Below are positions 30,135 to 37,921 of a DNA stretch of 64,000 nucleotides, piece by piece. The stretch spans positions 62,001 through 126,000 of the forward strand of contig JBKAHA010000009.1 of the NCBI GenBank assembly GCA_046290675.1, in the 5' to 3' direction. The translations under genes were made by a program, and so were the position numbers. The first letter of the stretch is position 1. Every line of letters starts with the position of its first letter. This DNA comes from Aureliella sp046290675. Its GTDB lineage: Bacteria > Planctomycetota > Planctomycetia > Pirellulales > Pirellulaceae. Below the pieces are notes generated by a model. The model made no database searches. It saw nothing but the letters and a program-made list of their open reading frames with translations, and was not told where the DNA came from.

Positions 30135-30770
30135 CTACTGCCCTGGAACCGTGTTGAAAATGCGATCGCCGGCATCGCCCAATCCAGGCACGATAAACTT
30201 CTGGCTGTTTAATTCAGGATCGACCGAACATACAAAGATGCGTACGTTTGGAAATTCCTTTTGAAGTCGTTCAGCACCTGGCCGCGAGGCAATGATGCTG
30301 AGTACGCGAATATCAGGACATCCCCATCGCGATAGAGTCTCGATCGCGGAAACGACACTGCCTCCCGTCGCCAGCATTGGGTCCAACACGAAGCCAACGT
30401 CACAGGCACCGCCTTCCGGAAGTTTGCAATAATATTCGACCGGCTTTGCCGTCTCCTCATCTCGGTACATGCCCAAGTGCCAAACTTCGGCTTCTGGAAT
30501 GAGATCCTGGATAGGATCGACCATCCCCAAGCCGGCTCTCAAAATCGGCACAATGGCGATGGAATGGGCTAGCTGCTTGCCTTCCATTTCGACCAGAGGA
30601 GTCCGGATCGTCGTGGAAGCCAACTGCAAATCTGCGGTGGCCTCGTAAGCCAATAAGGCCGAAAGCCGATGGATCTGCTGCCGGAAGATAGAGGGAGGGG
30701 TGCTTTCATCACGCAAAATGGTCAGGTGATGATCTACGAGCGGGTGCTGGACTTCGTTTATCCCAACCAC
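30135..30770 (-). CDS. upp: Uracil phosphoribosyltransferase
   Basis: It converts uracil and PRPP to UMP in pyrimidine salvage in the cytoplasm. The 211-residue length is normal. The N-terminus has HPLVDHHLTILRD, the middle SIAIVPILRAGLGM, then the PRPP loop at DPMLATGGS and the uracil-binding C-terminal motif IVPGLGDAGDRIF. The start is a GTG at 30770, with GGGGA a few bases upstream. It lies between the tRNA-Ser gene and the DUF1697 gene with no close partner. Confidence 0.95.
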   Translation of the reverse strand: MVGINEVQHPLVDHHLTILRDESTPPSIFRQQIHRLSALLAYEATADLQLASTTIRTPLVEMEGKQLAHSIAIVPILRAGLGMVDPIQDLIPEAEVWHLGMYRDEETAKPVEYYCKLPEGGACDVGFVLDPMLATGGSVVSAIETLSRWGCPDIRVLSIIASRPGAERLQKEFPNVRIFVCSVDPELNSQKFIVPGLGDAGDRIFNTVPGQ

Positions 30771-30835
30771 CTAATTCCCCATAGGTTCGTGATGCGGCAA
30801 ATTGAAAAGAAGCTCATAACCTAGAACAACGCTAG

Positions 30836-30920
30836 CGGACGGTGAGGGATTCGAACCCCCGGAACCTCTCGGTTCAATGGTTTTCAAGACCACCGCAATC
30901 GACCACTCTGCCAACCGTCC
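30836..30920 (-). tRNA. tRNA-Ser (anticodon UGA)
   Basis: The 85-base cloverleaf has acceptor arms GGACGGT and ACCGTCC with discriminator G, an anticodon loop CTTGAAA giving UGA, a long class II variable arm (GAACC-GAGA-GGTTC) and a T-arm with GGTTCGAATCC. CCA is not encoded. Its 5' half (plus-strand 30881-30920) belongs to the att repeat of the adjoining element, so the gene is functional but its upstream flank is element DNA. Confidence 0.95.
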
Positions 30921-30929
30921 GACCCTTGA
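30881..30929. repeat. Left attachment site (attL core)
   Basis: The 49 bases starting TTTTCAAGACC and ending GACCCTTGA are identical to 43642-43690. They run from the anticodon-loop side of tRNA-Ser through its 5' end and 9 bases upstream. Imperfect similarity continues for about 20 bases (CAAGGGTTTGTG.TGTTC). Confidence 0.9.
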
Positions 30930-30974
30930 TTTGCAAGGGTTTGTGCTGTTCTCGGCCCCGCCGAGCTTGCGTCC

Positions 30975-30994
30975 GTACAACCATTCCGTACAAC
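30975..30994. promoter_or_regulatory. Possible recombinase/excisionase arm sites, left end
   Basis: Two direct copies of GTACAAC lie at 30975-30981 and 30988-30994, 13 bp apart, between attL and the integrase gene. The same heptamer, also in inverted form, sits near attR (43509-43535). Function is inferred from position. Confidence 0.4.
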
Positions 30995-31020
30995 TAACGG
31001 CTACGAACGACAAATAAAGA

Positions 31021-31047
31021 CCAACGGGCATTGGTACTGCCCATTGG
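31021..31047. promoter_or_regulatory. Hairpin upstream of the integrase
   Basis: The arms CCAACGGGCA and TGCCCATTGG pair over 10 bp with one mismatch around a 7-base loop. The hairpin ends about 40 bases before the integrase GTG. No T-run follows, so it looks more like an operator or leader structure than a terminator. Confidence 0.3.
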
Positions 31048-31087
31048 TCGATTACACCGCTTTCCCCTAAGCAAGGAGCGATGCAAC

Positions 31088-32260
31088 GTGGCTAATTCTA
31101 AGCAAAAAGCCCGCAGACCGGAACTAGGTCGGCATAAACGAGGCCTCTGGTACAAGAAATTCCAGGGGCGTTTCTATTATTTCTACCGTTGCGACGACGA
31201 CCCCGACGGTATGTTCTCCAAAGAGAAGTGGCGCCACGACAAGCACTTCCTAGAGCAGGGCAAAGAACCCCCAGCCTACGATCCAATGGGCGAAAGTTGT
31301 ACGGACAGTACAACCCTGACCGTTAAGGATTTGTGCAATCACTGGATTTCGTCCAAAGAGACGCTCTTGATTGCCGGCGAGCTATCCAAAAGCACTTACG
31401 ACGAGTACATGGCAACTTGTCAGACTTTGTTAAAGACAGTCGGCAAGACTCTTCCCGCTAAACTGTGCGGCCCGCAACGCTTCGAAGCCGTCCGAAAGGC
31501 TCTAGCCAAGCGATATAACGCCAACGGGCAATCTAAGCGAATAACGCAGATTCGGAGCATCTTCACGACGGCTTACGAGGATCGCGTTTTGGACGACCCG
31601 CCGAACTTTGGGCGAGCATTCCGAAAACCCAAGGCCGCCGCGTTTCGGAAGTTGAGAAACGCCAAGGGCGACCAAACATTCGAGCCGGCCGAGTTTCATA
31701 CGCTTTACAAGCACGCAAATATTTGTATGCGGGGGATGATGCTACTCGGCATCCAAGCCGGCTTCGGAAACGAAGAGTGTGCCGCCCTGCCCCGCTCAGC
31801 CATTAAGGACGGTTGGATTGAGTGGGCTCGCGTCAAAAGTGCCGTACCGCGACGCGTCCCATTGTGGCCGGAAACTATCGAAGCTCTCGAGGCGTGCATC
31901 AAGCAAGCGGACAAACACGGCGAGGAATCGCTAGTGTTCATTTCCGATCGAGGCAAGAACTACATTTCTGAACGCAAGAACGGCTATCGGGTCACCGGCG
32001 ACTTTGAAGCGACCAAGAAGCGAGCCAAACGCGATGACGATCTAGAGACCTCGAGGACTTACTACGATTTGAGGCGTTCGTTCGAGACGATTGCCGGCGA
32101 AGCAGTAGACCAAGTTGCCGTCGATTTAATCATGGGCCATACGCCGAGCGAATCCAACATGGCGGCCCGTTATCGCCAGCGGGTGAGCGACCAACGGCTC
32201 GAGCTTGTCGTCAATCATGTTCGGGCATGGCTCGGCTTGGGAGGCGGCGAAAATGAATAG
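31088..32260 (+). CDS. Tyrosine recombinase/integrase
   Basis: A site-specific recombinase expected to insert and excise the element at tRNA-Ser. The start is the GTG at 31088, with AAGGAG nine bases upstream; a TTG at 31031 in the same frame is less likely. The product is 390 residues. The core-binding region spans about residues 80-180. The C-terminal catalytic part shows LRRSFETIA (Arg of the second box), LIMGHTP (the conserved GH) and MAARYRQ with the candidate nucleophilic Tyr. The position of the first catalytic Arg reads AGFGNEEC rather than the usual TGLR..EL, a variation I recall from planctomycete integrases. It adjoins attL and its 3' end overlaps the next gene. Confidence 0.92.
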   Translation: MANSKQKARRPELGRHKRGLWYKKFQGRFYYFYRCDDDPDGMFSKEKWRHDKHFLEQGKEPPAYDPMGESCTDSTTLTVKDLCNHWISSKETLLIAGELSKSTYDEYMATCQTLLKTVGKTLPAKLCGPQRFEAVRKALAKRYNANGQSKRITQIRSIFTTAYEDRVLDDPPNFGRAFRKPKAAAFRKLRNAKGDQTFEPAEFHTLYKHANICMRGMMLLGIQAGFGNEECAALPRSAIKDGWIEWARVKSAVPRRVPLWPETIEALEACIKQADKHGEESLVFISDRGKNYISERKNGYRVTGDFEATKKRAKRDDDLETSRTYYDLRRSFETIAGEAVDQVAVDLIMGHTPSESNMAARYRQRVSDQRLELVVNHVRAWLGLGGGENE

Positions 32261-32810
32261 CTGGCCCCCAGGAAAACCAAGAGAACCGCACGACCACCGG
32301 CAGCACGTAAACGACCGGGCCGAATTGCACGCCCAAGAGCAGAACGAATTGCTCGGCATGTTGAGCGGCCTAGGTCATTGGCCGCCAAGCAACGAATCGG
32401 AATGGATTCAGGTTCTTAACAAGGCCGAATACGGCCGGCGGGATATCGCGGAACTTCTCGGAACGCTTGGCTATCACGGCGAGTGTGAATTGCCCGATTA
32501 CGCAATCGACAATCTCGACCTTAGTATCACGCCCGATTTGATGCGGCGACTCGAAGCACGTTACGAGCCTAGGCATCCGTACATCATGCGGGAGGAGCGA
32601 TTCAAGAAGCTGTACGGCGAAACGGGGTTCGCACGGATCGACGTTGCCATCGACATCATTGAAACAATGGACCGCTACGAGCTTGGGAAGCTAATCAAAA
32701 AGAAAGGCGGGCGTGAGAAGGCGATTCAGTCCATCGTTAAGAAGATTGAATACTTAAGGAGTAAGGAAAAGAAGAAAGCGACCCCGAAAGGCCGCCCTAA
32801 AAAAACCTAG
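32253..32810 (+). CDS. Hypothetical element protein, lysine-rich C-terminus
   Basis: A 185-residue product I do not recognise. The ATG at 32253 overlaps the end of the integrase gene, and GGGAGG lies upstream, so the two are probably translated together. The N-terminus is proline- and histidine-rich; the middle has EYGRRDIAELLGTLGYHGE and acidic helices; the last 40 residues are strongly basic (KKKGGREKAIQ, EKKKATPKGRPKK), suggesting nucleic-acid binding. A helper for the integrase or a regulator is possible from its position only. Confidence 0.75.
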   Translation: MNSWPPGKPREPHDHRQHVNDRAELHAQEQNELLGMLSGLGHWPPSNESEWIQVLNKAEYGRRDIAELLGTLGYHGECELPDYAIDNLDLSITPDLMRRLEARYEPRHPYIMREERFKKLYGETGFARIDVAIDIIETMDRYELGKLIKKKGGREKAIQSIVKKIEYLRSKEKKKATPKGRPKKT

Positions 32811-32918
32811 GGTTGGGAGTTTCTCAAAAAAACCTACCAATCAAAACACAGGTGAAACGCTTGTCTACCGTCGAAAAAAGTTAGGGCGGATTTGATTTCC
32901 TCGATTTGCCGCAAGACT

Positions 32919-32948
32919 GGTTTCCGTTGTTGATTTCAAACCAACGGA
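32919..32948 (+). promoter_or_regulatory. Possible hairpin masking the excisionase ribosome-binding site
   Basis: TCCGTTG (32923-32929) pairs with CAACGGA (32942-32948). The second arm includes most of the CGGAG ribosome-binding site of the gene starting at 32958. A translational control role is an inference. Confidence 0.25.
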
Positions 32949-32957
32949 GCCAATCAA

Positions 32958-33227
32958 ATGCTACTCGGAACGAAAGCCAGGACCGTCGAACAGGCGGCGG
33001 ATTTCCTGCAAGTAACCCAAGAAACCGTTCTCGGTTACATCAAGTCTGGCGAACTCCCCGCGTCCAATGTCGGCCGTAGCTTCCGACGACCGCGTTGGCG
33101 AATCCTCGAGTCCGATATCGGGCTCTTTCTTGCGAACCGTCGCCGGCAGGAACTTGAACCGGACGAGCGAAAGCCCCGGTCAAAGAAAACGCAAGCCAAA
33201 GACTACTTCGCGGAGTCTGAGGCATGA
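32958..33227 (+). CDS. Excisionase/MerR-like HTH DNA-binding protein
   Basis: An 89-residue protein with a single helix-turn-helix of the excisionase family: TVEQAADFLQVTQETVLGYIKSGELPA, then GRSFRRPRWRILESDI, where the recognition helix and wing are expected. The basic tail is element-specific. CGGAG lies ten bases before the ATG. Small proteins of this type act as recombination directionality factors or repressors. With the integrase upstream it is the best candidate excisionase, although a second HTH protein is encoded at 38028. Confidence 0.85.
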   Translation: MLLGTKARTVEQAADFLQVTQETVLGYIKSGELPASNVGRSFRRPRWRILESDIGLFLANRRRQELEPDERKPRSKKTQAKDYFAESEA

Positions 33228-33763
33228 GCCGAACGACCGTAGTAAACCTTCGCGTTGAGGCGTTCGACGTTTTGATCGACCGACGCACTAAATGGGGGAA
33301 TCCTTTTGTCATCGGTAAGGACGGTGACAGAGAGACGGTTATCGCCCGCTATGCGGACTGGATCAAAACCCAACCCAACTTGCTTGCGGACTTGCATGAA
33401 CTCAGAGGCAAACGCCTTGGCTGCCATTGCAAGCCGGCCGCGTGCCACGGCGACGCTTTGGCGAAACTGGCGTCGGAGTCTTTACCGCCGCCAAGAACGA
33501 ACGAGCCCGCCCACGAGCGATGCAATCATCCTCAAGAGTTTTGGGTGGACCAGCCCGACGACAATCGCCCTGGATGGATTCGGACTACATGCAGCCATTG
33601 CAGCGGATTCGTCGGGTACAGACCAGAAAACACGAAAGGGAAACGTCATGCCAATGGATCGAAGCAAGTACCCAGAGGATTGGGACGCAATCGGGACTCG
33701 AATCAAAACCGAGGCCGATTGGAAGTGCGAGCAATGCGGGAAGCAATGCCGAAGGCCGGGTGA
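33224..33763 (+). CDS. DUF4326 protein with C-terminal GYRP zinc-ribbon-like segment
   Basis: The ATG overlaps the previous stop (ATGA), so it is translationally coupled to the HTH protein. Residues about 1-85 match DUF4326: TKWGNPFVIGKDGDRETVI, YADWIKTQPNLL, and ELRGKRLGCHCKPAACHGD with its clustered Cys/His residues. Residues about 100-135 form a second Cys/His unit ending CSHCSGFVGYRP, a pattern I know from planctomycete mobile-element proteins. The last 40 residues overlap the HNH gene in another frame and are probably not conserved. The DUF4326 function is not known; the Cys/His cluster suggests metal binding. Confidence 0.8.
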   Translation: MSRTTVVNLRVEAFDVLIDRRTKWGNPFVIGKDGDRETVIARYADWIKTQPNLLADLHELRGKRLGCHCKPAACHGDALAKLASESLPPPRTNEPAHERCNHPQEFWVDQPDDNRPGWIRTTCSHCSGFVGYRPENTKGKRHANGSKQVPRGLGRNRDSNQNRGRLEVRAMREAMPKAG

Positions 33764-33947
33764 ACCGTTCGTGACTCACAGGCTGACTCTGACGGTCGCC
33801 CATATCAATCATGTCGAGAGGGATTGCAGAGACGAAAACCTCGTCGCACTCTGCCCTAGCTGCCATTTGAAGTACGACGCCGCCCGGAAAGCCATGCAGC
33901 GACTCGCCAGGAAACGAATAAGCCGAAACCAAACCGTAACGGCATGA
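33648..33947 (+). CDS. HNH endonuclease family protein
   Basis: A 99-residue protein with the HNH layout: a CEQCGKQC knuckle, VAHINHVERDCRDENLVALC with the catalytic His and Asn, and CPSCHLKYDA closing the zinc site. The ATG at 33648 has AAAGGG upstream. The first 116 bases overlap the 3' end of the DUF4326 gene in a different frame. HNH proteins in mobile elements nick or cut DNA, for example in packaging or homing; which applies here cannot be told. No terminase is seen nearby. Confidence 0.85.
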   Translation: MPMDRSKYPEDWDAIGTRIKTEADWKCEQCGKQCRRPGEPFVTHRLTLTVAHINHVERDCRDENLVALCPSCHLKYDAARKAMQRLARKRISRNQTVTA

Positions 33948-34012
33948 AGCAAATAAGCCGCAACCCCGCCGGCCAAGTCGGGGCAAACAACTTGTAAATG
34001 GAGATTTGAGAA

Positions 34013-34369
34013 ATGGAAACGCAACGAGAACCACACTGGAAAGCAATTGCATTCACTTTGGCTTTAGCTGAATTCCAGAATCGACAGCGGGCGGGGTTGG
34101 AGCGTGAAATCCGCGACGCCCTTGGATTTGACGAAGAGGAATTCACCGATAGCGAGGTCGGGGAAGCCTTTGCAGATACCGTAGCGGAGGTGTCTCCGTA
34201 TGGCTTCCTCTGGCACGTCCATGGGCTCGACTGTGAAATCCCGAGCGAAGTCGAAGACCAGCTTCTGATGGCAACACAGAAGCAGAACTTCTTGTTGCAT
34301 GGCCTGGGCGACCTCCCCGAGGTCTGCAAGCGTTTGATTGAGCCGTGTTTAGAAAAAACCCCGGCTTAA
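34013..34369 (+). CDS. Hypothetical acidic element protein
   Basis: A 118-residue acidic protein with no family I recognise. It has a glutamate/aspartate-rich centre (FDEEEFTDSEVGEAFAD) and an aromatic stretch (SPYGFLWHVHGLDCEIP). TGGAGA lies upstream of the ATG. The coding end runs into a terminator-like hairpin that contains the stop codon, so this is probably the last gene of the first transcription unit of the element. Confidence 0.65.
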   Translation: METQREPHWKAIAFTLALAEFQNRQRAGLEREIRDALGFDEEEFTDSEVGEAFADTVAEVSPYGFLWHVHGLDCEIPSEVEDQLLMATQKQNFLLHGLGDLPEVCKRLIEPCLEKTPA

Positions 34370-34389
34370 CATTAAGTTAAACCGGGGTT
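34357..34389. terminator. Terminator-like hairpin overlapping a stop codon
   Basis: AACCCCGG.TTAAC pairs with GTTAA.CCGGGGTT around ATTAA, giving 13 pairs with one mismatch. It follows an A-run and is nearly symmetric, so it could act in both directions, but no T-run follows on the plus strand. Confidence 0.5.
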
Positions 34390-34492
34390 CCCGACTTATA
34401 CCTTGGGGTCCGTCCGTGCAGTTGGCGTTGCGTGCGGACGGCCCTGATTCCCGAAACCGACCAAGATTTGAGAAAGGATTCAAGGTGTTTTT

Positions 34493-34708
34493 ATGATACC
34501 CAACGCAACGCCCCCCGGCCAACCGACCGGCCCGACGATTCTGCAATTTCCGCCCGAGAAAGTACAGCCGTTGCCCCTAGTTCGGCAGACTCGCGACGAC
34601 GAGACGAACCGTCGGCGTGCGAGGATTAACGGGCTTCTGCTTACGGACGCCATCGTGCGAGGCGACACCCACGAACTCGACGACATTCTCAGGGAAACGC
34701 GGCGGTAA
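34493..34708 (+). CDS. Small hypothetical protein before the primase
   Basis: A 71-residue product: a proline-rich N-terminus (PPGQPTGPT, PPEKVQPLPL) followed by a charged helical part (RDDETNRRRARINGLLL, HELDDILRETRR). It is close to the primase gene (95 bases to its start) and in the same direction, so it may be co-transcribed. A possible ribosome-binding site is AAGG upstream of the ATG. No family recognised. Confidence 0.5.
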   Translation: MIPNATPPGQPTGPTILQFPPEKVQPLPLVRQTRDDETNRRRARINGLLLTDAIVRGDTHELDDILRETRR

Positions 34709-34803
34709 ATCTCCTTTTATCGTGGGCCGCATGGAGAGCCGCCCGGAACTAACGACCCTTCTTGCTGCAAGGACTCGTGGCAAGAGGTGTAAGGCTTTCA
34801 AAG

Positions 34804-37101
34804 ATGACCGGATTCGAAGTTGTAAAGGAAGCGGCCGCCGGCAGGTGGCCCGAAATTATCCCCGCGTTGACTGGACTTTCGCCCGATGTATTGCACAAAG
34901 TCGGGGATGACCACCCTTGCCCCAAGTGCGGCGGGGAGTCAGTTGTATGGCCCGCTGAGGGTGCAGAAAGAAGCGGGTCCATTGCTTGTCGGAATTGCAC
35001 CAACGATAAGCCAACTGGTGACGGGATCGCCACAGTTGCCGCGTTCGCTGGCCTCGCAACCCAAGGCGAGGCGTGTTCGCAAATTGCGGATTACCTCGGC
35101 CTAGACACTAGAGAACGGCGGCCCTCGACCCCCGTTGATATCATCGAGGCCGTTTGTCGGGCCAAGTCCATGCCGCGTGAAGCCTTCCAAAAGTTCGAGC
35201 CGCAGATTGCGAACCGGAACGGCGGGAGGGTTGCTCGAGTCCCCGTTTTCAATGAATTAGGGGAAAGGCACAGCTACTTTGACTTGAGCCCCCAGAACAA
35301 AGGTCTGTTCAAGGGCGGCAAGGGTTCCTCGGGTATGTTCTTTCCCGGCCGGCTACCAAAGGCCGGCGAAACCTGGTTGTTGGTCGAAGGCGTCAAAGAT
35401 GCGGCCGCTCTACTGGGCCTCGGCTATCTTGCGGCGGGCCTTCCGTCGTCGTCCATGCCCGCCAAGTTTGCTCGTTTGTTTAATGGTGTCGATATCGTTG
35501 TCGTCCACGACCTTGACGATGCCGGCCATGACGGAGCCAAGCAGACCTCGCAGAGATTACGAGGAATCGCCTCGAGCATTACTATCGCGAGACTACCGGG
35601 CGAATTGAAACCGAAAAGCGGCGACGACGTCCGCGACGTGATAAATCGTCACGGGGGCGATGCTGTCCGCCAAGCCGTTGACGATGCGACCGAATGGAAG
35701 GGCGGGCCGCCGGCTGGAACCGAAACCAATCCCCAATGGCTACTTGAAGAGAGCAATCGAACCGACGTCGGAAACTCAAGACGTTTCATAGACGAAAACG
35801 GCGAATTCTTGCGATACGTCCCCGAGTGGAAAACATGGCTTGTATGGGATGGTCGGCGTTGGTCCCGCGACGGCAACGTCGGCGTGGTTCGGCTGGCGAA
35901 AAAGTACTCCGAGAAACTATGGCAGGAACTCGGGACTGTTATTAGTCACGCCAGATTAGACCGTGACGAGTTCGGGGTTCTTCAAACCTTCGTAAAGAGA
36001 ACGAATCAAGCAGGGCCGATGCACGCATTCTTGAGCCTTGCGGAATGCGACGAACGTGTCGTTACAAACCCAGATGAACTTAACAAACTACCGGCCGTCC
36101 TCAATGTCCTCAATGGAACAATTGAACTCGACTCAGGGACGCTCAGAGAACACCGCCAGGGCGATAATCTAACGCAAATCGCAAACGTCGATTTTGATTC
36201 CGACGCGACTTGTCCCGATTGGGAACAAACGATGCGTTACGTGTTTGCCGGCGACGACGAACTTATCCGATACTTTCAACAAATCTTGGGATACGGCCTC
36301 TACGGAAAGTCAGTTGAGGCAATCTTGCCGATTTGGTTTGGCAATGGCAACAACGGCAAGAGTACAGTTTGGAACGTCCTGATGGCGATCCTCGGCGAGT
36401 ACGCATTGGCCGCTAAGCAAGAACTGATTTTGCCGACTCAGCACGCACAGCCGCACGAGATAGCCGAGCTGTACAGTCGGCGGTTCGTAATGGTCGCGGA
36501 GCCCGAAGAGAACCGAGCGTTATCCGAAAGCACGGTAAAGGCGATTGTTGGTGGGGACAGGATTTCCGCATGCCGAAAGTACGAGCATCCATTCACGTTT
36601 GACCCAACCCACCTCGTTTGCGTCGCGAGCAATCACAAGCCGAGGGTGCGGGGAACCGACGACGGGATTTGGCGGCGTATCAAGCTCATTCCATTTACGG
36701 TCGACCTTCGCAAAGTCGTAACGCCCGATAAGCACTTCTCGTCGCACCTAATCGAGGACGAGGGCCCAGGGATTCTAAATTGGCTGTTGGCCGGCTATCG
36801 CGATTGGAAAGAGAACGGGCTCATTGAACCCCAAGCGGTTAAAGATGCGACAGCCGAATACCGGGAAGCTGAGGACGTGATAGGGCAGTTTGTATCGGAT
36901 TGCTGCGAGTTAGACGAAAACGCCTCAGAGTATGCGGCCGTCATCTACAGGCGGTTCACTGCCGCCGGTTTTCAACTCGGATCGAAGACGTTTTTTCAGA
37001 AATTACAGGCGAAATTCGAGAGCTGTAAAAGCAAGAGGGGCAGACTTTTTCGGGGGCTGCGGCTCATTCCAGACGCGTCGGAGGACGGGCCCGAAGCCTA
37101 G
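34804..37101 (+). CDS. D5-type primase-helicase
   Basis: The replication protein of the element, 765 residues from the ATG at 34804 (AAGG upstream; an in-frame TTG lies at 34762). A zinc-binding primase-like N-terminus has CPKCGG and CRNC (about residues 39-66). A TOPRIM-type fold follows, with LLVEGVKDAAALLG (about 190) and VVHDLDDAGHDGA (about 232). The C-terminal half is a D5/phage-type SF3 helicase: Walker A in FGNGNNGKST (about 510-520), Walker B region RRFVMVAEPEEN, and sensor/arginine region ASNHKPRVRGTDDGIWRR. It should prime and unwind DNA at the element's origin. Such proteins are common in phages, satellites and plasmid-like islands. Confidence 0.93.
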   Translation: MTGFEVVKEAAAGRWPEIIPALTGLSPDVLHKVGDDHPCPKCGGESVVWPAEGAERSGSIACRNCTNDKPTGDGIATVAAFAGLATQGEACSQIADYLGLDTRERRPSTPVDIIEAVCRAKSMPREAFQKFEPQIANRNGGRVARVPVFNELGERHSYFDLSPQNKGLFKGGKGSSGMFFPGRLPKAGETWLLVEGVKDAAALLGLGYLAAGLPSSSMPAKFARLFNGVDIVVVHDLDDAGHDGAKQTSQRLRGIASSITIARLPGELKPKSGDDVRDVINRHGGDAVRQAVDDATEWKGGPPAGTETNPQWLLEESNRTDVGNSRRFIDENGEFLRYVPEWKTWLVWDGRRWSRDGNVGVVRLAKKYSEKLWQELGTVISHARLDRDEFGVLQTFVKRTNQAGPMHAFLSLAECDERVVTNPDELNKLPAVLNVLNGTIELDSGTLREHRQGDNLTQIANVDFDSDATCPDWEQTMRYVFAGDDELIRYFQQILGYGLYGKSVEAILPIWFGNGNNGKSTVWNVLMAILGEYALAAKQELILPTQHAQPHEIAELYSRRFVMVAEPEENRALSESTVKAIVGGDRISACRKYEHPFTFDPTHLVCVASNHKPRVRGTDDGIWRRIKLIPFTVDLRKVVTPDKHFSSHLIEDEGPGILNWLLAGYRDWKENGLIEPQAVKDATAEYREAEDVIGQFVSDCCELDENASEYAAVIYRRFTAAGFQLGSKTFFQKLQAKFESCKSKRGRLFRGLRLIPDASEDGPEA

Positions 37102-37255
37102 AGGGTGACGCTTGGGACACTTCTTCCAGAACTTTCATATGGCTTGGCAAATTACATAGGACTTTTGGAGAAAGCCGCACCAAGTGTCACCACCCTTGTT
37201 TTTGTTGGGTTTTTTGGAAATGGCCGGGGCAATCTCGACCGCGAAGGATTGCGAA

Positions 37256-37726
37256 ATGACGTTACCTACAAAGCTCGACCCCGAATCGGTCGTCGCCATT
37301 GTCGACACTCGAGAGCAATCACCGCTCGACCTGTCACCGCTCAGGATCGAAGCCGGCACGCTCTCAACTGGCGACTATGCCCTCAAAGGGTGCGACGAGG
37401 CTCGTATCGAACGCAAGAGCCTACCGGACCTACTCGGATGCGTCGGACGTGACCGAGACCGCTTCGAACGCGAGATAGAGCGTCTGAGGGCCTTTCCCGT
37501 CGCCGTGCTACTCATCGAAGCCACTTGGCCCGATATCGAACTAGGACAATGGCGAAGCAAACTCACACCAAAGCAAGTCGAGGCCGCGTTGTTGGGATGG
37601 GCCGCTAAGGGAATCCAAGTCGAGCTAGTAGGCAATCACGAACGGGCCGGACGTTTCGCTAGTCGCTTGCTCTTCACCGTTGCCCGCCGGCGATACCGTG
37701 AGTTGAGAACGCTAGCCCCTAGCTAG
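37256..37726 (+). CDS. ERCC4-type nuclease
   Basis: The 156-residue product is a single ERCC4 nuclease domain: AIVDTREQSPLD, the GTLSTGDYAL strand and ARIERKSLPDLLG, which together hold the Asp and the ERK catalytic residues. XPF/Mus81-related nucleases of this size in mobile elements cut branched or flapped DNA. The start is the ATG at 37256 with AAGGA six bases upstream; a GTG at 37184 would add an unrelated tail. It directly follows the primase-helicase, so a job in replication or recombination of the element is likely. Confidence 0.88.
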   Translation: MTLPTKLDPESVVAIVDTREQSPLDLSPLRIEAGTLSTGDYALKGCDEARIERKSLPDLLGCVGRDRDRFEREIERLRAFPVAVLLIEATWPDIELGQWRSKLTPKQVEAALLGWAAKGIQVELVGNHERAGRFASRLLFTVARRRYRELRTLAPS

Positions 37727-37785
37727 CAGGGGTGCTAACAGGGTGTTACCAAGGGTGCTAAGTCCGAGTTACCAGTGGTGCTAGG
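37713..37785. repeat. Iteron-like GGTGCTA repeats, possible origin region
   Basis: Just past the nuclease stop, GGTGCTAA-like units recur at about 37731, 37742 (GGTGTTAC), 37754 and 37778 (GGTGCTAG), spaced 11-24 bp, with the half-unit GTTACC at 37745 and 37768. The first unit is also the right arm of an inverted repeat around the stop codon (TAGCCCCT...AGGGGTGCTA). Arrays of this kind next to a replicative helicase gene often bind initiators; that role is inferred. Confidence 0.45.
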
Positions 37786-37800
37786 CTGTTCGGGCTCGAG

Positions 37801-37860
37801 GGCTTGGACCTCGGCGTGATGCTTGAATGAAATAGCCCGCCGGCGGGCTATTTCGAACTC
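37801..37860. repeat. Hairpin repeat 1 (conserved flanks, variable stem)
   Basis: The shared flank (GGCTTGGACCTCGGCGTGAT, then GCTTGAATGAAA) precedes a perfect 24-bp palindrome centred on GCCCGCCGGCGGGC, followed by TTCGAACTC. It is paired with 37922-37981. Confidence 0.7.
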
Positions 37861-37921
37861 CCTACACGTTCCCGCAATGTTTCTGCATGAGCTCCAACTC
37901 AGCCCCGTCGCCTCAATGGCG

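Noticed and set aside
30771..31031. 86-codon minus-strand frame spanning the tRNA gene
   Set aside because: It covers the tRNA-Ser and attL DNA and has no independent support.
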